This document shows, piece after piece, positions 1 through 8,623 of a stretch of 64,000 nt of DNA. Location of the stretch: positions 55,084 to 119,083 of the forward strand of contig JAGQOW010000001.1 of assembly GCA_020427155.1 (NCBI GenBank), given 5' to 3'. The stretch is from Planctomycetales bacterium (GTDB lineage: Bacteria > Planctomycetota > Planctomycetia > Pirellulales > Lacipirellulaceae). The notes beneath the pieces are model-generated. The model was not told where the DNA came from and searched no databases. It was given only the letters and a program-made list of their open reading frames with translations. The position numbers were made by a program, and so were the translations under genes. Every line of letters begins with the position of its first letter. Within the stretch, counting starts at the first letter, position 1.

Positions 1-34
1 AGAGAAAGAAGCGCCGAGTCAATGGGTGCCTGCA

Positions 35-2044
35 TCAGGGCATGGCTGCTTTGTAGATGCCGCTCATGCCGGGGCTGAAACCATAGGGCCCGCGGGGACT
101 GAAGGTGTAGCCGCGCAGCCGTTTGTTGAAGCCGTAAAACGAGTTGCGGTAGACGAGCCAGGTGTAAGGCTGGTCTTCCCACATCAGCTTGGTGATTTCG
201 CCATAAAGCTCGCCGCGTTTCTCTCGATCAAACTCCTTTCTCGCTTGTTCAAAAAGCTTGTCAACTTCAGGGTTTGAGTAATTGCCGCTATTGCGCCCCG
301 CGCCAGTGCCAAAGATGTTTGTCTGTGTATCGGGGTCGGCTCCGGTGCCCCACACACCCATACTTGCTTGAAAAGCTTTTGTGCGATTCATTTCCACCCA
401 GACAGTAAACTCGGTCGGTTTGATGAAGCATTCGATACCTATCTGGCTTAAACACTCCTTTAATAACGTGCCGACTTTGATGGCATCGGGTCGTTGATGC
501 ACAAGAAGGGTGAATTGAAATGGCACTCGGTTGCCATCGACCATCTTGTCGCGAATGCCATCGCCATCGCTGTCTTCCCAGCCTGCGGCATCGAGTAAAT
601 CTTCTGCTTTGTCGAGGTCTTGCTGATAAGGCTCCGGAGGATTCTCTTTGGGAAACATCCAGGAGGTTGGATGAAAGGTACCGCGACTTGGTTGATACAA
701 CCCATGAAATATCGTGTTTAACATTTCCTTGTAATCGAGGGCAAATGACATCGCCTGGCGAACTTGCTTGTCTTCGAAAAACGGAGTCTTGAAATTCCAG
801 CAGATGTAATAGGAGTCCCACCCCAAAGCCGTGAGTTTGGTATTGTACTTGTAGAAATCGTCGTCATCGGTTTGGCTAATCCACTGTTCTGTGTCGATGC
901 GGTGATCGTCGATTGTCCCTGCCTTGAGAGCTAGCAATGCAGTGTTGGGGTCTTCGATAACCTTGAATCGGATTTGTTTGAAATAGGGCTTCATTCGCAC
1001 TTGCTTGCCCTGGTGCATGTAAAACTCTTCTCGGCGCTCGACAACGAACTCCTGGCCTCTCACTCGTTTGACCAACTTGTATGCACCCCCAACAACCGGG
1101 TTGTCTTCCAATTTGGAATGGTATGCGCTTCGTGACATCGTCGGGTCTTCCGCAAGTGAATCTTCGTAAATGTGTTTAGGAATAATGGGAAACAGCATGT
1201 TCCAGATGTTGGTCGCCAATGCTTCCTTATGGAAGATTACCAGAGTGCGGTCGTCATAAGCTTTAACGTAGCGCAACTCGATTGTCCCTGAACGAACTGC
1301 CGGAATCGGAACCGCATCGGATAGTATCACTTTGAAGGAAAACTCGACATCATGGGCCGTAATGGGCCTTCCATCAGACCAAGTCAGGTCGTCTCGTAGA
1401 ACCAACTTGTCCATGAGCCGATCTTTGCTTGTCTGCCAGGAGACGACGGAATCTTTGCTGGCAAATGGTGTAAAATGTCGATCGAAGCCGAACATTCCGA
1501 TACCTGCCAAATCTGAAAACTCTCCATCCATCGCGGTGCTAAACAGCAGTGGATTTGTAGACTTCAAGTCACCTTGTGCTTCGCGTACGAAGGTCTCATC
1601 GAAATCGACGCCGGCATGATCGGGTGGCGCCAGGCGGCCCAGCGTGTGAATCAGTTTTTCGTTGTCTGCTGGTGAGTTATTGCGTAGCGCCAAGGCCTCT
1701 TCGACCGAGAGTTGAGGTTCTCCCTGTTTGGCTTGCTCTTCGCGCATGAGTTCCATGCCGTCGAGCACCGGTTGCTCGATCCACTCGGCAGTCGCGTCGA
1801 TTTCTTCGAGAGTGGGCGGCTCGAACGGTTCGAGCATGTCGCCGAGCACAAACGGTTTGACAGGCGCTGCCACTTCTGCTTCCTCGCCGGCCTCGTCGGC
1901 GCTGGTATCTGCGGTGGCCGCGCTGCCTTGCTTGGCGTCTTGTTCGGCTGGTGACGCCGATTCCTGTTTCGACGAGCAGCCGATCCAGGTGGGGCTCAAG
2001 CTCAGCATGGCCAGGAATAGGGTTAGCACTATTGTGTTACGCAT
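35..2044 (-). CDS. Peptide ABC transporter substrate-binding lipoprotein
   Basis: The 669-residue product is an extracytoplasmic solute-binding protein of family 5 (SBP_bac_5, DppA/OppA type), which captures oligopeptides for an ABC importer. The N-terminus is a lipoprotein signal peptide ending in a lipobox with Cys23 (WIGC), followed by an Ala/Glu-rich linker. The family core starts near residue 150 and includes the segment DDLTWSDGRPITAHDVEFSF, typical of this fold, and a C-terminal region matching the peptide-binding lobe. It is longer than usual (about 500-550) because of the N-terminal extension of over 100 residues. The start is ATG. No permease or ATPase gene follows within the window, so the partner transporter must be elsewhere or beyond the left edge. 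Confidence 0.93.
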   Translation of the reverse strand: MRNTIVLTLFLAMLSLSPTWIGCSSKQESASPAEQDAKQGSAATADTSADEAGEEAEVAAPVKPFVLGDMLEPFEPPTLEEIDATAEWIEQPVLDGMELMREEQAKQGEPQLSVEEALALRNNSPADNEKLIHTLGRLAPPDHAGVDFDETFVREAQGDLKSTNPLLFSTAMDGEFSDLAGIGMFGFDRHFTPFASKDSVVSWQTSKDRLMDKLVLRDDLTWSDGRPITAHDVEFSFKVILSDAVPIPAVRSGTIELRYVKAYDDRTLVIFHKEALATNIWNMLFPIIPKHIYEDSLAEDPTMSRSAYHSKLEDNPVVGGAYKLVKRVRGQEFVVERREEFYMHQGKQVRMKPYFKQIRFKVIEDPNTALLALKAGTIDDHRIDTEQWISQTDDDDFYKYNTKLTALGWDSYYICWNFKTPFFEDKQVRQAMSFALDYKEMLNTIFHGLYQPSRGTFHPTSWMFPKENPPEPYQQDLDKAEDLLDAAGWEDSDGDGIRDKMVDGNRVPFQFTLLVHQRPDAIKVGTLLKECLSQIGIECFIKPTEFTVWVEMNRTKAFQASMGVWGTGADPDTQTNIFGTGAGRNSGNYSNPEVDKLFEQARKEFDREKRGELYGEITKLMWEDQPYTWLVYRNSFYGFNKRLRGYTFSPRGPYGFSPGMSGIYKAAMP

Positions 2045-2310
2045 CGCTGGGTGAACCTCGCAAAACTCCCCGTCTGCTGTTGCTTTGTGGTGCGAGCCTG
2101 CGGGGAATGGGTAGGATTTTGGCTAAGAATCAGTTTGGGCAAGCTGCCAGAGCGCGCATCGTATCCCAATTCTCGCGCAAGGGTCAATGACAGATGAGCG
2201 ATGATAGCGACTCGTTAGCACTACTTGGGCGAGCTAGCAGCGTTGCGATTAGCTATCACCCGCCGCTGATCGATGGCAGACTGGTAAAGAATGTCTTCTG
2301 AAACCGAGCG

Positions 2311-2820
2311 TCAGTTGAGCGTGAATGTGTACTCAGTGAGCAGAACTTCAGAGACTAAGGGGACCTTCAAAACCCGATTGACTCGCAGCAAGATATTGCG
2401 ACGAAACCGGGTGAGTCCAGGTTCCAGGTAGTCTGTCGTTTCCGACAGTCGGGCGGCAACGATCACCTGGTCGCGCAGGCGGTGTTTCCAATGTTCGAGC
2501 TGTTCCAGTGTGAGTTTGTCGACCGATCGATCCATTGCCAGGAAAATAGTAAAAGAGACCTTTGCCGTCTCGTTGCGAGTCGGACGGTGGTCTTTCACCT
2601 GAAATGTTCCTAGCTCGATGGTGGGATGTGCTGCTTCTGCTTCCGCGGCTTGCTCTGCGGCCTCGTCGCCTTCAGCCGCTTGTTGGGCCATTGCCGGAGA
2701 ACACAGCGCCGCGCCGACAAGTGCGATCGCCAAGACCAGCAGACGCGGAATGGTCAGCCGCGCTGGCCACCTAGGCAGACTCACTTGCGAAGCGTATCGC
2801 ACCATCAAATGGGCTCCCAT
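2311..2820 (-). CDS. FliL-like exported protein
   Basis: This 169-residue protein has a basic N-terminus, a hydrophobic segment at about residues 25-45 ending in an AMA-QQ signal-peptidase-like site, an acidic Ala/Glu linker, and a C-terminal domain of about 95 residues. That domain resembles the periplasmic part of FliL: a beta strand, a helix with a conserved Arg/Asp pair (HRLRDQVI), a second helix and a closing strand ending in TEYTFTLN, where FliL has a TEF-type ending. The gene overlaps the end of its upstream neighbour by 16 bases, so the two are probably co-transcribed and coupled. FliL itself acts at the flagellar stator, but no flagellar gene is seen nearby. The family assignment is by eye and the function is unknown. 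Confidence 0.6.
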   Translation of the reverse strand: MGAHLMVRYASQVSLPRWPARLTIPRLLVLAIALVGAALCSPAMAQQAAEGDEAAEQAAEAEAAHPTIELGTFQVKDHRPTRNETAKVSFTIFLAMDRSVDKLTLEQLEHWKHRLRDQVIVAARLSETTDYLEPGLTRFRRNILLRVNRVLKVPLVSEVLLTEYTFTLN

Positions 2821-3281
2821 TGGAAGTCGTCAAAGAATATTTGGCGAACGCGGTTTTCACCCAACAGCGGTCGGATTGTATCGATCACCTTCGATCGCAA
2901 AGCTGCCCAACGGTTGTCTGAGAGCTCGTCGATCGAAGCTTTGCGAAAGACCGTGATAATTGCATCGTCCAGCATTCCTCGGTGTCTTTCGCAGGCAGCA
3001 AGAATTGCCGATTCATCGTCGTGAGCAGCCCCGGCGTAAAGCCTGAAACGGACCTGTACCCAAACGGGCTCTGTCTCGCGACCTGAGGAGTTTTGGTGGC
3101 GGGCAGCGCAAGAGAAGCGGTAGCTGCCAATCTCGACCTCGGTGACTGATTCCTTGGGCGCATCCAACTCCAGTTCTTCCAAGTAGTCGTCGAGTTGGAC
3201 TTGCTCTTCGCCGCCACATCCAGAGAGCGCAAGGACAGCCAAGAGAACGATCGTGCAGCAGGTTTTATAGGGGTCGATCAT
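2805..3281 (-). CDS. FliL-like lipoprotein
   Basis: The 158-residue product starts with a short lipoprotein signal peptide and a lipobox ending at Cys22 (LALSGC). The mature part has an acidic linker (residues 27-45) and a single domain with the FliL pattern: a strand with an Arg-containing core (VWVQVRFRLY), a helix leading to LDDAIITVFRKASIDEL, then a helix and the closing strand VRQIFFDDFQW. FliL proteins have the same order with LRDAII, an SSKT-like segment and VYFTEF. It overlaps the next gene (2311-2820), another FliL-like protein. A membrane-anchored envelope role is likely; the specific function is not known. Confidence 0.65.
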   Translation of the reverse strand: MIDPYKTCCTIVLLAVLALSGCGGEEQVQLDDYLEELELDAPKESVTEVEIGSYRFSCAARHQNSSGRETEPVWVQVRFRLYAGAAHDDESAILAACERHRGMLDDAIITVFRKASIDELSDNRWAALRSKVIDTIRPLLGENRVRQIFFDDFQWEPI

Positions 3282-3507
3282 GGTCTCGGCTCAGCTTGCC
3301 GCATTGGCCGCAGTCGATCAATTCTTGCGGTTTCTGTCAGCTCGTTGTTTCTCCAGAAAAAGCATAGGCTAAGCATTCCGCGGCGTAGCGACCTATATTC
3401 CTAGAGAGCTTGTTTGCCGACAGGACTAGTACGCCTGAATGTACCGTTTATGACGGCTTAAACGAATCGCCTGGCTCGGATCACACCGCCTCGGTCCCAG
3501 AAGTAAC

Positions 3508-3972
3508 ATGAACCTAGCCGCTAGTAGAAACCGTGCCGGCCTATGTGCGTGGCAGCCAGTATGTCTGGTGCTCGCCATATTGCTTTGCGAAGGCTGCTTC
3601 AATGCCGAAGCGCTGATCGAATCACGGCGTGCATTCGCAATTCGCGCCCGGCTGGAAGAAGTCGATTTGGGCAAGTTCGTGATTACTCTGCCTCAACCGG
3701 CCGACACCGTAGAAGCTGCAGAAATCTATTTCCATGTTTTTGGACAGGTTGCCAACCGCGATGTACACAAGGTGGAGGAATTGCTGATATCCCTGGGGCC
3801 CGAGTTGCGCCACCGCCTGCTGCTCGCCACGCGGCAGCTAACCGTGGAAGATATCCAGGACCCGCCGCTCACGGCGTTGCGAACTCGCATTGCAGAGGTG
3901 GTTAATGAAACTTTGCCGGACGAGCCGCTCCAGTCGGTCGGGTTCTATCAATTTCGGTACTCGAACCTGTAG
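3508..3972 (+). CDS. FliL-like lipoprotein, divergent from the preceding pair
   Basis: This 154-residue protein has a hydrophobic signal (residues 17-28) ending in a lipobox at Cys30 (LCEGC). The mature domain reads LGKFVITLP near residue 55, then a long helix (VEELLISLGPELRHRLLL), LTVEDIQDPPLTALRTRIAE, and a terminal strand VGFYQFRYS. This is the same architecture as the two minus-strand genes at 2311-3281, and LGKF...LP resembles the first strand of FliL domains. It is transcribed away from that pair, with a gap of 226 bases that could hold divergent promoters. Three related small envelope proteins side by side suggest an interacting set, but this is inference. Confidence 0.6.
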   Translation: MNLAASRNRAGLCAWQPVCLVLAILLCEGCFNAEALIESRRAFAIRARLEEVDLGKFVITLPQPADTVEAAEIYFHVFGQVANRDVHKVEELLISLGPELRHRLLLATRQLTVEDIQDPPLTALRTRIAEVVNETLPDEPLQSVGFYQFRYSNL

Positions 3973-4038
3973 AGCCAGTGCGCTTGAAGCTGTAGACTGA
4001 GGGAATCGAAGTCCACAGGAGAAAGCTGCGGCGAAACC

Positions 4039-5181
4039 ATGTTCGACGAAATTGCTTCTTTGTCCCACGAACCCGACCGCATGTTTAGCCAGGCGGCTAA
4101 GCGGCTTGCCGAGGAGGGACGATACCACCAGTTGTTCGAGTTGCGGTTGGTGCAACGACGGTTCGAGTTGGGAATATCGTTGGGCCAGGACTTGCCGTTG
4201 GACGAGTTGGAAGATTCGTTGCGTGTGCGGCTTGAGGATGCGTACCTCGAGGCGTGCCGTGAAGTCGGCCAGTTGATGCTCGAGGCAGGCAAAATACGAG
4301 ACGCCTGGACTTATTTGCGCCCAGCAGGCGACAAGGCGACGATGCGTCGCCGGCTCGAGTGCGTCGTGCCAACTGAGGATTCGGCAGACGAACTGATCGC
4401 CCTGGCTTTGCACGAGGGCATCGATCCCGAGCGGGGATTCGCCTGGCTTCTGGCTCAGCGCGGCACATGCAATGCAATTACCGAACTGGAAGGCATTTGC
4501 GGCAGCCTGCCGATTACTGATCAAATCGCGTGTGCCACCGTCTTGGTGAGACACATGCACGACGAGCTGTTGGGCAACCTGAAAGGGCATCTTCAGCGGT
4601 TGAAACAGCCGCCGCCAGAGACCCATTCGATTGTCGAATTGCTTGCCGCTCATCCCGAACTGCTGGACGAAGGCGCCTACCATGTCGACACCTCGCATCT
4701 CGCCACCTCGGTGCGCTTCGCCCGCCTGCTGACCGAGCCAAAGTTTCTTCGGCTGGCCATCGAATTGGCAGAGTATGGCCGCCGATTGGCCCGCGATCTG
4801 CAGTATCCCGACCACCCCCCCTTCGAGGACACGTATCCTACGCACTTGTTACTCTTTAGGGCGACGCTTGGCGAAGAGGTTGAATCAGCGCTGGAGTTTT
4901 TTTCTGAACAAGCCCAATCGGCAGAGGTTGAGCTAGAGGGAACCGGAGCGCTGGAAACCTATCTCATCCTGCTGGAGCGAACCGGTCGCTCGGGGGAGGC
5001 GCTCGATGAGTATGCGAAACTAGTGCCTGCCGATTGTGCGCTTTCGCACCATGCCCCCACACTTGTCCACCTGGCCCAGCTCAGCAATCGGTGGGATCGA
5101 TACCTGGAGATTTGCCAGCAGCGCAATGATGTGGTTGGCTTTGCTGCGGGCCAGATCTCAAAAAATCGAAAGAGCCCCTAG
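4039..5181 (+). CDS. Hypothetical helical repeat protein
   Basis: The 380-residue soluble protein has no signal peptide or membrane segment. It is built almost entirely of amphipathic helices with recurring alpha-hairpin patterns (for example residues 15-60 and 285-370), resembling TPR or other alpha-alpha repeats without a clean consensus. I do not recognise the family; it may be a conserved planctomycete protein. It starts at an ATG 66 bases after the FliL-like lipoprotein on the same strand, so the two may be co-transcribed. It ends convergently with the anti-sigma gene at 5208. Codon use looks like that of its neighbours. A scaffold role would fit the fold, but no function is proposed. 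Confidence 0.7.
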   Translation: MFDEIASLSHEPDRMFSQAAKRLAEEGRYHQLFELRLVQRRFELGISLGQDLPLDELEDSLRVRLEDAYLEACREVGQLMLEAGKIRDAWTYLRPAGDKATMRRRLECVVPTEDSADELIALALHEGIDPERGFAWLLAQRGTCNAITELEGICGSLPITDQIACATVLVRHMHDELLGNLKGHLQRLKQPPPETHSIVELLAAHPELLDEGAYHVDTSHLATSVRFARLLTEPKFLRLAIELAEYGRRLARDLQYPDHPPFEDTYPTHLLLFRATLGEEVESALEFFSEQAQSAEVELEGTGALETYLILLERTGRSGEALDEYAKLVPADCALSHHAPTLVHLAQLSNRWDRYLEICQQRNDVVGFAAGQISKNRKSP

Positions 5182-5207
5182 CTGCTAGGTTGACTCAGAA
5201 GACCAGA

Positions 5208-6752
5208 TCAAGGGCGCTCGACTGGCGGGGGGCGATCTTCCTCGGGCCCTGGAAAGCCGAGTGGCAATTCGCGAGGACGTCGGTCGGGTGGCCCGGGACG
5301 ACCGTCGCGGAATTCTCGCGGCCGTTGCCAGGCTCCTCGTCGCCCCCCCTCGCCGGGTCGCGGAGGAGGGCCCGGCCCCAGCGGCGGGCGGAAGTCTCGA
5401 ACAATGAACTCTTCCAAGTCTTCGCGGGGCACGCCGCCCAAGTACCTGCGCTTGAGTTCTTGCTGCATCTTATCGCGCGGAAGTGCCAAAAGTCTTTCGA
5501 TCGTCGCGGCGTCGAGTTCTTCGGTAAAATAATCTTCCAGTTCCTTTTCAGAAACCTCTTGGGAAGAACGTCGCCCCGATCGCATCCGGCCAGAATTTTC
5601 CTGCTCGGCGGCTTGCCAAATCCAGATGCCAAACCGCTGCCGTTTCTCTTCGGGAGGCAAGTTGAGAAATGCTTGCAGTTTGTCTTCGGGGATCGCATCT
5701 TGCAAAAGCAGGCGCAGCTGCTCGGCGTCTCCACGCGATTCGAGCAGCAAGCGAAACATCAAGTATCTTGCTCTTCTGCCACCGGAAGTTGCGTCGTACA
5801 TTTCGCGGTCATGGCTCGACATACGAGCCAAGATCTCTTGCTTCTTCTCATCCAGGCGAGGCTTCACCGCCAGGAAGAACGTCTGGAGTTCTTGAGGCGT
5901 CAGGTCGAGCGACTTGTTGACGGCCTGCCGACGAAGCAGCTCGTCGACTCGCTTGGCCCGTTCGCCGGCGGGCAATTCGCGCAGCTCGTATTGTTCGCTG
6001 GCCGGTAGCGTGTTCAACCAGCGTTGATACTGCAACATGGTCTTTCGCAATTGTTCTGCATCTTCAGCCGTACTGATCTTCAGATGCAATTGGCGTAGCT
6101 GCTGCTGGCGTGTCTCGGGCAGCGAACGAAAACGATTATACTTGGCACGCAAGGCGACCCGTTCTTCCGCGGCGATACCTTCCAGCCAGCTGCTGCGATT
6201 CTCAAGCGAGGAGATCAATGTCAGCTGGTGCACTGCAGCAGCGAGTTCATCGGTTTCGGCAGACCAGAAATCGTCGAGCTGTTTAGGATTCAACTGCCTG
6301 AGAAACTCGATTTCCTGAAACTGGGAATACGCTTCGATATTCTGAATGACCGGAAGATCGGCCAATAGCGCTCGATTAGGATTCTGCCATCCAAACCGAA
6401 ACACCAGGCCGCTGAGCAATGCCGCCGAGGCGATCAGAACCGCAATCCTGACGCTGCGTCTGCGCTGCTGAACGGGAATCGCCTGGGTCTGCTCATCGAC
6501 TTCGCGACGGGCCGTATCGATCACCATTTCTAACGTCGTCTTGGCGAACCGGTCCTCTACCGTCGTGAGTGGAAGCTGATCCAGTGCTGACCAAGCCCGG
6601 TCGATGCTTTGCAACTCTTGTCGAAACTCGTTGTCCGCGGCGAGCCGTTCTTCAACCTGGAGGCTTTCTTCGGCCGACAGTTCGCCATCGAGATACGAGA
6701 CGATTTGTTCCAATCGCTCCGGCGCTTTCGAAGTTGGCTGATAAGGTCTCAT
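5208..6752 (-). CDS. Large membrane anti-sigma factor
   Basis: The 514-residue protein begins with an anti-sigma-type helical domain (EQIVSYLDGELSAEESLQVE) of the kind that binds ECF sigma factors. A transmembrane helix follows at about residues 98-118 (VRIAVLIASAALLSGLVFRF), then a very long extracytoplasmic part made of helices rich in Arg, Gln and Leu. The last 60 residues are rich in Pro, Gly and Arg. I place the start at the ATG at 6752, 13 bases after the sigma factor stop, since residues upstream of it would run into the sigma gene. The paired ECF sigma factor lies directly upstream. It presumably holds that sigma factor at the membrane until an envelope signal. Its length is well above the usual 200-300 residues for such proteins. 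Confidence 0.8.
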   Translation of the reverse strand: MRPYQPTSKAPERLEQIVSYLDGELSAEESLQVEERLAADNEFRQELQSIDRAWSALDQLPLTTVEDRFAKTTLEMVIDTARREVDEQTQAIPVQQRRRSVRIAVLIASAALLSGLVFRFGWQNPNRALLADLPVIQNIEAYSQFQEIEFLRQLNPKQLDDFWSAETDELAAAVHQLTLISSLENRSSWLEGIAAEERVALRAKYNRFRSLPETRQQQLRQLHLKISTAEDAEQLRKTMLQYQRWLNTLPASEQYELRELPAGERAKRVDELLRRQAVNKSLDLTPQELQTFFLAVKPRLDEKKQEILARMSSHDREMYDATSGGRRARYLMFRLLLESRGDAEQLRLLLQDAIPEDKLQAFLNLPPEEKRQRFGIWIWQAAEQENSGRMRSGRRSSQEVSEKELEDYFTEELDAATIERLLALPRDKMQQELKRRYLGGVPREDLEEFIVRDFRPPLGPGPPPRPGEGGRRGAWQRPREFRDGRPGPPDRRPRELPLGFPGPEEDRPPPVERP

Positions 6753-6765
6753 AGCAATTGCCCAG

Positions 6766-7419
6766 TCAAGGGGTCTCCTCGAGAACCTCAACTTTGGTCC
6801 CTTGCTGGAGGTAAGGGTCGAGGACGTCGCGCAAATTTGCACGGGCTCGAGACAGGAGCGATTTGACGGCAGACGGGCTCAAGTCCATGACGTCGGCAAT
6901 CTCTTCGTAACTCAAGTGTTCGAATTTGTTGAGAAGCACAGCCATGCGCTGCCGCTCGTTGAGGGCGGCGACCGCAATCTTTACCACCTCGCGCAGCTCT
7001 GCCTTGTCGAGCTGGCGAGTCGGCATCAAGCCGCTAGCTTCCAGAGCGGTGATGTCAATGGGATTGCCTGACATTTCGCCGCTCTCACGACGCACAAGAT
7101 TGACTTCCCGGCGACGCGCCAAGCCACGCAATGCATTAGACGCGACATTGTGCGCAATTGTGTACAACCACGTAGAAAACTTGGAACCGGGCACATATCG
7201 GCCGCGTGATCGGTACACACGCAGGAAAGTTTCCTGTGCCAGGTCTTCTGCCATATCGCGCCGTCCTGCCAGGTGAGTCATGAGCCGCACAAGGCGATCT
7301 TGGTAGCGGCGCATCAGTTCCTCAAACGCACCGGCGTCGTCGTCGCGCACCTTCAGCATCAGGCGCACGTCGGGATCTTGCGCCGTATACCGCTGAGCGG
7401 TGGAGTCGCTAATGGCCAA
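6766..7419 (-). CDS. ECF RNA polymerase sigma factor
   Basis: This 217-residue protein is a sigma-70 family ECF factor. Region 2 spans about residues 25-95, with YQDRLVRLMTHLAGRRDMAEDLAQETFLRVY and the -10-recognition part FSTWLYTIAHNVASNALR. Region 4 spans about residues 140-195, with the helix-turn-helix YEEIADVMDLSPSAVKSLLSR. The start is TTG at 7419, supported by a GGAG ribosome site eight bases upstream. The anti-sigma factor gene follows after 13 bases, so the two form a sigma/anti-sigma operon. The linker between regions 2 and 4 is slightly long. It likely directs transcription of its own operon and envelope genes; the trigger cannot be read from the sequence. Confidence 0.93.
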   Translation of the reverse strand: MAISDSTAQRYTAQDPDVRLMLKVRDDDAGAFEELMRRYQDRLVRLMTHLAGRRDMAEDLAQETFLRVYRSRGRYVPGSKFSTWLYTIAHNVASNALRGLARRREVNLVRRESGEMSGNPIDITALEASGLMPTRQLDKAELREVVKIAVAALNERQRMAVLLNKFEHLSYEEIADVMDLSPSAVKSLLSRARANLRDVLDPYLQQGTKVEVLEETP

Positions 7420-7593
7420 CCGTCTTCTCCGCAGAACCTATTGGTGCGTCGGGGCAAACCGAGCCTTTAGTCTACGCCCGCTGCTCCTCTCGTGCCAGGG
7501 AAACCCTCTCCTGGGTCGACCTGGTTCGAGGCCTACGGTGTACAACCCCGGGGCTCGCATGAAGTTCCGCGCATTGCGTGGCGCGACAGTCGC

Positions 7594-8346
7594 TCAAAGC
7601 AGGCTTTCCAGCAGGAGTCGCATCTTTCGCAATTCGGATCGATGATCAACGTCCTCGACGGGCATGATGTGGGCGCAGAGCGCTCGCTTGTAGTTTTCTG
7701 CGGCCAGCTGCGAGATCAGCTTACCGTAGTCGACTTCGCCTTGTCCAACTTGCACGTGCAATTCGCTCTTGTTGGCGTCGCGCAGATGCAAGTGGTAGAC
7801 ATAGGGAATCACCTTGGAAAAATCCCGTCCTTGCCGGGGGCCGGCGATGTAGTGGCTCGGGTCAAGCGCAAGACCCAAACCTTTGACATGATCGCACAAG
7901 ACGACTGCCGTATCTGGATCCTCGGTCATGCAACCGATTTGGGTTTTGAGTGCAACGAGGCACCCTTCGAGAGCAGCAATCCGTACCAGTTCCTGAAGCC
8001 GTTCGATTTCTGCGTTGAAAGGAGTTCCGAGTTCGGCGGCTGGAACAACCAGGGGCACCACTTTGAGCGATTTGGCCAATCTACAACAGGCGGCGAATTG
8101 TTCGAAGTATAGATCTCCGTCAGCCTTCTGGTCGACACTGAGCGCTACGATGTTCAGACGACAAGTGTCGCGACAGACGTTCAGTGCTTGCTCGGGTTCG
8201 GCAAGAACAGTTGAGGGTTGCACCCAGGTGGGTCCCTCTTCGTGGATTGCCAACTCGATCGAGGAGAATTCGAGATCCACCAGGAGGGAGGCGATTTCTT
8301 CTCGGGGTACTTCTGGGAAACACTCAGTCGACGAACAGACTATCAA
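7594..8346 (-). CDS. Sugar phosphate isomerase/epimerase-like TIM barrel protein
   Basis: The protein of about 250 residues belongs to the xylose isomerase-like TIM barrel superfamily (AP endonuclease 2 fold). Typical signs are a barrel strand rich in hydrophobics with acidic ends, GLGLALDPSHYIAG (metal-ligand region) and YHLHLRDANKSELHVQVGQGEVDY, where His and Asp of the HLRD motif normally bind the metal ion. I choose a TTG start at 8346: an AAGGAG site lies about eight bases upstream, whereas the GTG at 8355 sits directly against that site. The substrate is unknown; family members act on sugars, inositols or hydroxypyruvate. It stands alone on the minus strand between the sigma factor and the divergent sppA-like gene. 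Confidence 0.85.
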   Translation of the reverse strand: MIVCSSTECFPEVPREEIASLLVDLEFSSIELAIHEEGPTWVQPSTVLAEPEQALNVCRDTCRLNIVALSVDQKADGDLYFEQFAACCRLAKSLKVVPLVVPAAELGTPFNAEIERLQELVRIAALEGCLVALKTQIGCMTEDPDTAVVLCDHVKGLGLALDPSHYIAGPRQGRDFSKVIPYVYHLHLRDANKSELHVQVGQGEVDYGKLISQLAAENYKRALCAHIMPVEDVDHRSELRKMRLLLESLL

Positions 8347-8623
8347 CGCCCTCACTCCTTTAGAAATGAGCTCTTTTGCGAGCTCCCGCTGCGGGTAATC
8401 AGGTCTACTTTAGCGGCAATCGTGGTTCAGAAGCAACACCATGGCCTGGCAAGGGACCGTCGTTGTCCTCCGCCGTTTGGCCAGTAGAATGGCAGGTACA
8501 ACGCAGCATCGCGGTTTCCTGCGGCCCTTTGTTCAGGCCGCTCGTGCCAGATGTTGCTCATGCTTGCAATTCCTCTGGCCGCCAGACTTGTTGCCTCACG
8601 CAGATCTCCCCGGAGTACCTCCG

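Noticed and set aside
3838..4845. Long minus-strand frame antisense to the helical protein at 4039-5181
   Set aside because: It is a shadow of the plus-strand gene, with Gln/Val/Arg-rich composition and no ribosome site or family match.
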